NCBI RefSeq assembly: GCF_000292915.1 | Contig: NC_018514.1 | Coordinates: forward strand, 186,001 to 250,000 | Direction of reading: 5' to 3' | Source of the DNA: Burkholderia cepacia GG4 | Lineage (GTDB): Bacteria > Pseudomonadota > Gammaproteobacteria > Burkholderiales > Burkholderiaceae | Length of the DNA stretch: 64,000 nt | Shown: positions 58,164 through 64,000 of the stretch, one piece after another | Layout of the letters: every line of letters starts with the position of its first letter | Position numbering within the stretch: position 1 is the stretch's first letter | The notes under the pieces: model-generated | The model's input: the letters and a program-made list of their open reading frames with translations, nothing else | Databases searched by the model: none | Told to the model about the DNA's origin: nothing | Translations under genes and position numbers: made by a program

Positions 58164-59360
58164 ATGCAGGCAGCGCAACACCGTATCGAGGATTGGCGGA
58201 CCTTTTCCGCCGACGCGGCCATTGCGGCGGCGACGATCGGCGACGGAGCGGTGGACGTCGAGTGGAGCGACACGCGACGATCGCCGTTTCACTTCGACTG
58301 GCTGCGCGACAACTGCGCGTGTTCCGCGTGCGTGCATGCGGTCACGCGCGAGCAGGTATTCGAGATTGCCGATGCGCGCGAGGATCTGTCGGCGCTCACC
58401 GTGCAGGTCGAAACCGACGGCGCGCTGCATATCGAGTGGAACGACGGGCATCGCAGCACCTGGTCGCCGGGGTGGTTGCGCGCGCATGCATACGACGATG
58501 CGTCGCGCGCGGAGCGCCAGGCCGCGCACGGGCGGCACGTATGGGTCGGCGCCGATGCGACGGCGATCGGCGTGTTCGCGTGGCGCGACGTGATGGAGGA
58601 CGACGGCGCGTTGCTCGCATGGCTCGCCGCGTTGCAGCGCACCGGGCTGACGCTGGTCGAGGGGGTGCCGGCCGAGCGCGGCCGGGTCGACGAGATCGCG
58701 CGCCGCATCGGCCTGATCCGCGAAAGCAATTTCGGCATGCTGTTCGACGTCGAATCGAAGCCGCGCCCGGACAGCAATGCCTATACGTCGCTCAACCTGC
58801 CGCCGCACACCGATCTGCCGACGCGCGAATTGCAGCCGGGCGTGCAGTTCCTGCATTGCCTCGCGAACGATGCAACGGGCGGAGACAGCATCTTCCTCGA
58901 CGGCTTCGCGCTCGCGGATGCGCTGCGGCGCGAATATCCGGCCGATTTTGCGCAACTTGCGTCGACGCCGTTCGAGTTCTGGAACAAGAGTGCGAACAGC
59001 GACTACCGCTGTTCGGCGCCCGTGATCGGGCTCGATGCGCGCGGCAACGTCACCGAGGTGCGCGTCGCGAACTTCCTGCGCGGGCCGCTCGATGCGCCGG
59101 CCGGCTCGGTCGCGGCCGTCTATCGCGCGTACCGGCGGTTTCTCGCGCTCGCGCGCGAGCCGCGTTTCCGCGTGCTGCGCCGGCTGCGGGCGGGCGATAT
59201 GTGGGCGTTCGACAACCGGCGCGTGCTGCATGCGCGCACCGAGTTCGATCCATCGACGGGTCGCCGGCATCTGCAGGGCTGCTACGTCGATCGCGACGAA
59301 CTGCTGTCGCGGTGGCGCGTGCTGTCGCGTTCGGTGCCTGCCGCAGTCGCGGGGCGCTGA
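58164..59360 (+). CDS. Gamma-butyrobetaine hydroxylase (2-oxoglutarate dioxygenase)
   Basis: The 398-aa Fe(II)/2-oxoglutarate enzyme makes L-carnitine from gamma-butyrobetaine. The N-terminal domain carries the Cys-rich zinc site Cys51-x-Cys53-x2-Cys56 (NCACSACVH). The catalytic domain has the iron triad His215-x-Asp217 (PPHTDLPT) and His356 (RRVLHARTEF), followed by the Arg-rich RRHLQGCYVDRDEL end typical of the family. It is the last gene of the carnitine operon, 22 bases after the hydrolase gene. It lets gamma-butyrobetaine enter the pathway. Confidence 0.92.
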   Translation: MQAAQHRIEDWRTFSADAAIAAATIGDGAVDVEWSDTRRSPFHFDWLRDNCACSACVHAVTREQVFEIADAREDLSALTVQVETDGALHIEWNDGHRSTWSPGWLRAHAYDDASRAERQAAHGRHVWVGADATAIGVFAWRDVMEDDGALLAWLAALQRTGLTLVEGVPAERGRVDEIARRIGLIRESNFGMLFDVESKPRPDSNAYTSLNLPPHTDLPTRELQPGVQFLHCLANDATGGDSIFLDGFALADALRREYPADFAQLASTPFEFWNKSANSDYRCSAPVIGLDARGNVTEVRVANFLRGPLDAPAGSVAAVYRAYRRFLALAREPRFRVLRRLRAGDMWAFDNRRVLHARTEFDPSTGRRHLQGCYVDRDELLSRWRVLSRSVPAAVAGR

Positions 59361-59467
59361 TCGGCGCACACGGCTGCGTCACGCATACCTCACCAGGGGA
59401 AAAAGCGCCCGGACGCACTGCGCCCGGGCGAAGCCACCCGTTACCGGGTAGCGGAGGTATGCGTTTC

Positions 59468-59501
59468 ACAAAAAAAGACGAGCCCGCATGACGGGCTCGT
59501 C
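59468..59501 (-). terminator. Rho-independent terminator of the DUF4148 gene
   Basis: On the minus strand the stem GACGAGCCCG/CGGGCTCGTC is followed by a run of seven T residues. It lies 54 bases past the DUF4148 stop. A second, weaker stem, CGCCCGG/CCGGGCG, lies at 59406-59430 and also precedes a T-run on the minus strand. Confidence 0.88.
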
Positions 59502-59554
59502 CGGATACAGCTTGGTCGCGCGATGCGCGGTGCGCCCGCCGGGGGCGCGTCGGC

Positions 59555-59857
59555 TTACTGGCCGAAGAAGATCGAGTCGCGAGCGTTCGACGACGCTGCG
59601 GCAGCCGGGGCGCCAGCGTGGACGACCGGAGCCGGTTGCGCGCCGTAACCGCTGGCGTCGGCACCATGAACACGCGCTTCCGCCGACTGGATGTCGTTCG
59701 GGTAGTACGGGCTCGACACGCCCGGCTTGTAGCCGGCTTGTTCGAGCTGGACCAGTTCGTTGCGGACTTGTGCGCGGGTGACGGTGCTTTGTGCGAAAGC
59801 GCCGAACGAAGCGGACAAGGCGACAGCGGCAACAACTGCGGAAACGAGCGATTTCAT
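59555..59857 (-). CDS. DUF4148 small secreted protein
   Basis: The 100-aa precursor has a signal peptide (MKSLVSAVVAAVALSASFGAFAQ) and the DUF4148 core VTRAQVRNELVQLEQAGYKP followed by a YPNDIQSAEARV block. The tail is Ala-rich. GGAGG precedes ATG 59857. Such proteins are numerous in Burkholderia, periplasmic or secreted, and of unknown function. It is monocistronic with its own terminator. Confidence 0.9.
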   Translation of the reverse strand: MKSLVSAVVAAVALSASFGAFAQSTVTRAQVRNELVQLEQAGYKPGVSSPYYPNDIQSAEARVHGADASGYGAQPAPVVHAGAPAAAASSNARDSIFFGQ

Positions 59858-59911
59858 GATGACCTCCGGTGTTTTATTGAGTTCGCTCTCGACACCTTGT
59901 CTTAAGCGATT

Positions 59912-59926
59912 GACTAAATCTTAGTC
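59912..59926. promoter_or_regulatory. Palindrome upstream of the DUF4148 gene
   Basis: GACTAA-N3-TTAGTC, 55 bases before the start codon, is a perfect short palindrome in A/T-richer DNA. It may be an operator overlapping the promoter. Confidence 0.35.
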
Positions 59927-60070
59927 ACCGGACGGTTCAGGGTAAACGCTGAATTTGACGATAGATTGTTTCCTGCGCGGTAACAGTGGCGGGTCGAATC
60001 AGGCTTTCAGCGCCCTTTCGTTTCCGTAAGTGTAATAAGTATGAAGAATTGTGGGGCGGCGGCGCGCTGT

Positions 60071-61057
60071 TCAGCGCACCTCGGCCGCCGTGTCGAACGG
60101 GTTGGCCGGCAGCCGGCCGGCGGGCACGCCGGTGCTGAGGAAACGCACGCCCGTCGCTGCTTCGGAGGCCTCCCACAGCAGCGTCGCCGCGGCCACGTCG
60201 CGCGCCGAGCGCGGCACGTTCGCGGGGGCCGGCAGCCCGCGCGACTCGAACCAGCCGGACGGCCCGATGTACGAACCGCCGGTGAGGTCGGGCGAGGTCG
60301 CCGCATGGATCGCCGGTAGCGCGCCCTGGTCGGCCGGTTGCGCGAGATAACGGTTCGCGGCGCGCATCAGCATGGCGCGCGTGGGCGAGCTGTCCATCGC
60401 GGGGCCCGCGAACTGCAGGTTGGTCGCCGCGTAGCCCGGATGCGCGGCGACGCTGATTCCCGCGAACGCCGCGCGCTGGAAGCGGCGCTGCAGTTCGAGC
60501 GCGAACACGAGGTTCGCGAGCTTGCTGTCGCAGTAGGCGAGATAACGGTTGTAGCGGTGCTCGGCGCGCAGGTCGTCGACGCGGATCCGGCCGCCGCGGT
60601 TGAAGCCGCTCGACATCGTCACGACCCGCGCCCGCCGCGCGGCGCGCAGTGCGGGCAGCAGCTGGCCGGTCAGCGCGAAATGGCCGAGGTGGTTGGTGCC
60701 GAACTGCATCTCGAAGCCGTCGCGCGTGTGGCGCAGCGGCAGGAACATCACGCCGGCATTGTTGCAGAGGATGTCGACGCGGCCGTGGCGCTCGGAGACG
60801 TCGGCGGCGAAGCGCTGGATCGAGGCGAGATCGGCGAGGTCGAGCGGATCGACTTCGACCCGTGCGGCGGGATGGAACCGGCGGATCGCAGCGGCCGCCT
60901 GCGCACCGCGCGCGGCGTCGCGGCAACCCATCACGACGGTCGCGCCCTTGGCGGCCAGCGTTTCCGCGATCTGCCAGCCGAGGCCGCTGTTGGCGCCGGT
61001 CACGACCGCGACCTTGCCGCCTTGCGCCGGGACGTGGCGCGCACTCCATGCATGCAT
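60071..61057 (-). CDS. Short-chain dehydrogenase/reductase (retinol-dehydrogenase-like)
   Basis: The 328-aa SDR has the NADP-binding TGANSGLG near residue 19, the NNAG motif, and the active-site Tyr-x3-Lys in YLAYCDSKLANLVFALELQRR. The layout resembles light-dependent protochlorophyllide reductase/retinol dehydrogenase-like SDRs. ATG 61057 with GGAGG is preferred; the frame to 61147 runs through the operator region. A perfect palindrome lies 41 bases upstream. Substrate unknown. Confidence 0.87.
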   Translation of the reverse strand: MHAWSARHVPAQGGKVAVVTGANSGLGWQIAETLAAKGATVVMGCRDAARGAQAAAAIRRFHPAARVEVDPLDLADLASIQRFAADVSERHGRVDILCNNAGVMFLPLRHTRDGFEMQFGTNHLGHFALTGQLLPALRAARRARVVTMSSGFNRGGRIRVDDLRAEHRYNRYLAYCDSKLANLVFALELQRRFQRAAFAGISVAAHPGYAATNLQFAGPAMDSSPTRAMLMRAANRYLAQPADQGALPAIHAATSPDLTGGSYIGPSGWFESRGLPAPANVPRSARDVAAATLLWEASEAATGVRFLSTGVPAGRLPANPFDTAAEVR

Positions 61058-61097
61058 GTCTGCCTCCAGCGGTGTGGCCGGTGCGCCACGACGCGTA

Positions 61098-61123
61098 ATC
61101 GTTACATTGAGTGGTGTAACGAT
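61098..61123. promoter_or_regulatory. Operator-like palindrome controlling the SDR gene
   Basis: A perfect 9-bp inverted repeat, ATCGTTACA-N8-TGTAACGAT, lies 41-66 bases upstream of the SDR start codon, where a promoter is expected. Its form suits a TetR- or MerR-type dimer. No such regulator gene is present next to it. Confidence 0.6.
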
Positions 61124-61226
61124 AGTCCGCGCAGGCGGGACAGACAAGCAGGGGAATTAGACCGACGGTTCTAGGGCGGGCGCGCGCAACCGCACGCAGC
61201 CGGCCCCGGCACGCGGCGGGCGGGCG

Positions 61227-61517
61227 TTATCGACCGCCGGCCAGGCCGAGCACTTCGGCGGCGGAGATCATCGCGGCCGCATTCGCGGGCGCCGGGCGTT
61301 CGGCCGGGCGGAACACTTCGTCGCCGCGCTGGATGACCTGGCGCGACAGCGCGCAGGTGCCGGTGCGCTGCGCGAAGCGGCGCCGCCAGCGCTGTTCGCC
61401 GTAATGACAGCGGCCGGGTTCGACCCAGCGGACGACGAGCAGCGTATCGGAACGTTCGAGAATTTCGACGTGGACGTCGGCGGGATCGAGCGCAGGCAGG
61501 GATTTGGAGGCCTTCAT
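61227..61517 (-). CDS. Single DUF3331 domain protein
   Basis: Translation from ATG 61517 gives 96 aa with AGGAAA about nine bases upstream; longer in-frame starts at 61553 and 61568 lack ribosome sites. The domain reads DTLLVVRWVEPGRCHYGEQRW, then GTCALSRQVIQRGDEVFRPA and an AAAMISAAEVL helix. It closely matches the second domain of the protein at 52817. It ends 103 bases before the palindrome upstream of the SDR gene on the same strand. Function unknown. Confidence 0.8.
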   Translation of the reverse strand: MKASKSLPALDPADVHVEILERSDTLLVVRWVEPGRCHYGEQRWRRRFAQRTGTCALSRQVIQRGDEVFRPAERPAPANAAAMISAAEVLGLAGGR

Positions 61518-62195
61518 TTTGCCGTTTCCTAAAGCTCGTGCGGTTTCGGCCATGGCAGTGGATGTCACTACCCAAGGACGAATCCGTAGCGGTTTCCATG
61601 AGTGGTGCGCTAAATGTAAGCGTCTGTGACCGGAAAAAACATCCTGTCTGGCTCAAATTACCTTTTGCCGATTTAGAAACAATCGCCGCGCATTTCCTTA
61701 AGAAACCAACGACAAAAGCGCCCCGGACGCGAACGTCCGGGGCGAAAAATCGGCCCGCGCCACCGTGTCTGCTCGCTCAGTCACGTGACACACCGCGGGG
61801 GACGGAGGGGCCCGCCAGGGATCGGCGACGGGCGGGGGCGGCGTGCCGGAAAGCGCGGTCCGGCACGGTCATGATCGCGCGCGCCCCCCGTTGAGACCCT
61901 GACGTGAACATGACTTTTTTGTCAGTTTCGCCGCGCCGGCACGTGGGCTCAGGCGCTCGGGGCCGGCGCAAACGCCCGCCGATACTGGCTTTGCGCGACA
62001 GGCGGCCGATCGGTGGAACCTGAAATAGACAGTCATCGAAGCCCGCGGCACCGCCTTTCCGCCCGATTCTCCCGCTCGGGAAAATACTGAATCGCGCGAT
62101 CGTGACAAATCCGGATTCTGTTCCTATGATTGGTTGGACCTTTAGTCCTTTGTGCCAATCGGCCGGCTCGGCCGACTTCGACAGGAGTGGTGCTC
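61518..62195. other. Intergenic region between the DUF3331 gene and the sugar-acid operon
   Basis: These 678 bases contain no supported gene. A strong hairpin, CGCCCCGGACG/CGTCCGGGGCG with a CGAA loop, lies at 61719-61744 and reads as a terminator shape on the minus strand (followed by CTTTTG). The right-hand part (62040-62195) should contain the promoter of the downstream operon. Confidence 0.5.
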
Positions 62196-62960
62196 ATGAG
62201 ATTGCAGGGCAAGCGCGCGCTGGTGACGGCGGCCGGGCAGGGTATCGGCCGCGCGACCGCGCTGCGGTTCGCGAGCGAGGGCGCCGACGTGCTGGCGACC
62301 GACATCAACGAAGCCGCGCTCGGTCGGCTCGCGGCCGATGCCGAACGCGCGGGCGGCCGGCTGGCGACGCGCCGGCTCGACGTGACCGATGCGCACGACG
62401 TCGCGGCACTCGCGGCGCAGGAGCGCGCATTCGACGTGCTGTTCAACTGCGCCGGCTACGTGCACCACGGCTCGATCCTCGAGTGCGACGACGACGCGTG
62501 GGCGTTCTCGCTGAACCTCAACGTCACGTCGATGTACCGGCTAATCCGCGCGCTGCTGCCGGCGATGCTGGACGCGGGCGGCGCGTCGATCATCAATATG
62601 GCGTCGGCCGCGTCGAGCGTGAAGGGTGTGCCGAACCGCTTCGTCTACGGCACGACGAAGGCGGCCGTGATCGGCCTGACCAAGGCGGTCGCCGCCGATT
62701 TCGTCGAGCAGCGCATCCGCTGCAACGCGATCTGCCCGGGCACGATCGAATCGCCGTCGCTGGAGCAGCGGATCGCCGAGCAGGCGCGCACGCGCCAGGT
62801 GTCGGCCGACACCGTGCGCCAGGCGTTCGTCGCGCGCCAGCCGATGGGGCGCATCGGCACGGCGGACGAAGTGGCCGCGCTCGCGCTGTACCTCGCGTCG
62901 GACGAAGCGTCGTTCACCACCGGCGCGATTCACCTGATCGATGGCGGCTGGTCGAACTGA
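62196..62960 (+). CDS. SDR dehydrogenase, probably 2-keto-3-deoxy-L-fuconate dehydrogenase
   Basis: The 254-aa classical SDR starts at ATG 62196 after AGGAG. It shows the NAD motif TAAGQGIGRATALRFA, FNCAGYVHHGSIL, the catalytic Tyr-x3-Lys in RFVYGTTKAAVIGLTK, and the usual DGGWSN end. Its place next to a fumarylacetoacetate-hydrolase-type gene and a fuconate-dehydratase-like gene is the non-phosphorylative L-fucose pathway arrangement known in Xanthomonas and Burkholderia. It would oxidise 2-keto-3-deoxy-L-fuconate to the 2,4-diketo acid. SDR identity is firm, substrate inferred. Confidence 0.82.
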   Translation: MRLQGKRALVTAAGQGIGRATALRFASEGADVLATDINEAALGRLAADAERAGGRLATRRLDVTDAHDVAALAAQERAFDVLFNCAGYVHHGSILECDDDAWAFSLNLNVTSMYRLIRALLPAMLDAGGASIINMASAASSVKGVPNRFVYGTTKAAVIGLTKAVAADFVEQRIRCNAICPGTIESPSLEQRIAEQARTRQVSADTVRQAFVARQPMGRIGTADEVAALALYLASDEASFTTGAIHLIDGGWSN

Positions 62961-63042
62961 CCGCGTCTAGCAGACCGCGTCTGGCCGACCGCGTCGAACC
63001 AACCGCGCCTTTCCATTCACTTTCCGTTTCCGCTTGGACGAC

Positions 63043-63885
63043 ATGAAACTGCTGAGATTTGGCGAAAAACACCATGAAAAACCCGGCCTGCTCGATGCGC
63101 AGGGAAAGATCCGCGACCTGTCGGGCGTGATCGACGACGTCGCCGGCGCTGCGCTGACGCCCGCATCGCTCGCGCGGCTGCGCGACATCGAGCCGTCGTC
63201 GCTGCCGCTCGTCGACGGCGCGCCGCGGCTCGGCGCGTGCGTCGGCCGCGTCGGCAAGTTCATCTGCATCGGGCTCAACTATTCCGACCACGCGGCCGAG
63301 TCGGGCATGGAAGTCCCGAAGGAGCCGGTGGTGTTCGGCAAATGGACGAGCGCGATCTCGGGGCCGAACGACGACGTCGAGATTCCGCGCGGCTCGGAGA
63401 AAACCGACTGGGAAGTCGAGCTCGGCGTGGTGATCGGCCGGGGCGGCCGCTATATCGACGAAGCCGACGCGCTGTCGCATGTCGCGGGCTACTGCGTCGT
63501 CAACGACGTGTCGGAGCGCGAATACCAGCTCGAACGCGGCGGCACGTGGGACAAGGGCAAGGGCAACGACACGTTCGGGCCGCTCGGCCCGTGGCTCGTG
63601 ACGGCCGACGAGGTGCCCGATCCGCACGCGCTGCGGCTGTGGCTGGACGTCGACGACCACCGCTACCAGAACGGCACGACCGCGACGATGGTGTTCCGCG
63701 TGCCGCACCTGATCAGCTACCTGAGCTGCTTCATGAGCCTGCAGCCGGGCGACGTGATCTCGACCGGCACGCCGCCGGGCGTCGGCCTCGGGCAGAAGCC
63801 GCCCGTTTATCTGCGCGCCGGGCAGGTGATCACGCTCGGCATCGACGGGCTCGGCGAGCAGCGTCAGCGCACCGTGCAGGCCTGA
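63043..63885 (+). CDS. Fumarylacetoacetate-hydrolase-family enzyme (likely 2,4-diketo-3-deoxy-L-fuconate hydrolase)
   Basis: The 280-aa protein begins MKLLRFGEKHHEKPGLLDAQG and has the FAH catalytic domain. Family features include CIGLNYSDHAAESGMEVPKEPVVF, the metal-binding EVELGVVIG and the ending GDVISTGTPPGVGLGQKP. Database annotation often calls such proteins ureidoglycolate lyase. The neighbours favour cleavage of the diketo sugar acid to pyruvate and lactate. It lies 82 bases after the SDR gene in the same operon. Confidence 0.85.
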   Translation: MKLLRFGEKHHEKPGLLDAQGKIRDLSGVIDDVAGAALTPASLARLRDIEPSSLPLVDGAPRLGACVGRVGKFICIGLNYSDHAAESGMEVPKEPVVFGKWTSAISGPNDDVEIPRGSEKTDWEVELGVVIGRGGRYIDEADALSHVAGYCVVNDVSEREYQLERGGTWDKGKGNDTFGPLGPWLVTADEVPDPHALRLWLDVDDHRYQNGTTATMVFRVPHLISYLSCFMSLQPGDVISTGTPPGVGLGQKPPVYLRAGQVITLGIDGLGEQRQRTVQA

Positions 63886-63908
63886 CACCCTTTAATGGAC
63901 GGTTTGCC

Positions 63909-64000
63909 ATGGCTATCATTCGATCGATGCGCGTCCTCGACGTGCGCTTCCCGACCTCGCGCGAGCTCGACGGCTCCGATGCGATGAATCCGGATCCCGA
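63909..64000 (+). CDS. L-fuconate dehydratase, N-terminal fragment (cut by window end)
   Basis: Thirty codons are visible from ATG 63909. The start MAIIRSMRVLDVRFPTSREL, then DGSDAMNPDP, matches the N terminus of enolase-superfamily L-fuconate dehydratases, which convert L-fuconate to 2-keto-3-deoxy-L-fuconate. It begins 23 bases after the hydrolase stop. The call rests on this short segment and the two preceding genes. Confidence 0.75.
   Translation, partial: MAIIRSMRVLDVRFPTSRELDGSDAMNPDP

Overview
The window is GC-rich DNA with dense, short-spaced operons. Its gene content (glycine betaine and carnitine catabolism, porins, DUF4148 and DUF3331 proteins, many LysR and AraC regulators) points to the genus Burkholderia, probably the B. 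cepacia complex and probably a secondary chromosome. That placement is inference from protein likeness. No rRNA, tRNA, insertion sequence, phage gene or CRISPR array was seen.

Layout. 0-7.1 kb: the end of an EmrA-type efflux gene, a 13-bp tandem repeat array, glutathione-independent formaldehyde dehydrogenase (fdhA), a LysR regulator, a DMT exporter, a zinc-ribbon membrane protein and a MocR regulator. 7.4-8.8 kb: a secreted propeller/discoidin protein. 8.8-25.7 kb: the glycine betaine module, with gbdR divergent from glyA, an M19 dipeptidase-like gene, a V4R-like gene, dgcA, dgcB, two ETF genes, gbcA, gbcB, a betaine-binding protein, an APC permease and convergent purU. 26-31 kb: the choline sulfate module (LysR regulator, betC, choline-binding protein, porin). 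31-33 kb: an MFS gene, ybjQ and an unlisted 29-codon ORF. 33.5-39.8 kb: two AraC regulators and a tryptophan-tryptophylquinone (TTQ) amine dehydrogenase operon. 40-45 kb: ridA, an alpha/beta-hydrolase relic, a divergent binding protein/LysR pair and an aminotransferase. 45-48.5 kb: maeB and a LysR gene. 48.7-52.5 kb: an orphan pqqA, a porin and a small PQQ-type propeller dehydrogenase. 52.8-59.4 kb: a double DUF3331 protein, then the carnitine module (caiX-like, cdhC, cdhA, cdhB, hocS-like, gamma-butyrobetaine hydroxylase). 59.5-61.5 kb: DUF4148, SDR and DUF3331 genes. 62.2-64 kb: the start of an L-fucose-type sugar acid pathway, cut by the window end.

How the genes work together. Gamma-butyrobetaine is hydroxylated to carnitine, short acylcarnitines are hydrolysed to carnitine, and CdhA/CdhC/CdhB convert carnitine to glycine betaine. 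GbcAB and DgcAB with the ETF pair then strip two methyl groups to give sarcosine. FdhA and PurU can deal with the formaldehyde and formyl-folate, and GlyA links glycine to serine. Choline sulfatase supplies choline from choline sulfate. Choline oxidation (betAB) and sarcosine oxidase are not in this window, and three quaternary-amine binding proteins lie here without any ABC permease or ATPase.

Points most worth a second look are the gbcB Shine-Dalgarno buried in a repeat-derived hairpin under a coupled 29-codon ORF, the orphan pqqA near a quinoprotein gene, the M19-like protein lacking its HxD metal motif, the operator-like palindrome at 61098-61123 with no neighbouring regulator, and the decayed hydrolase near 41 kb.
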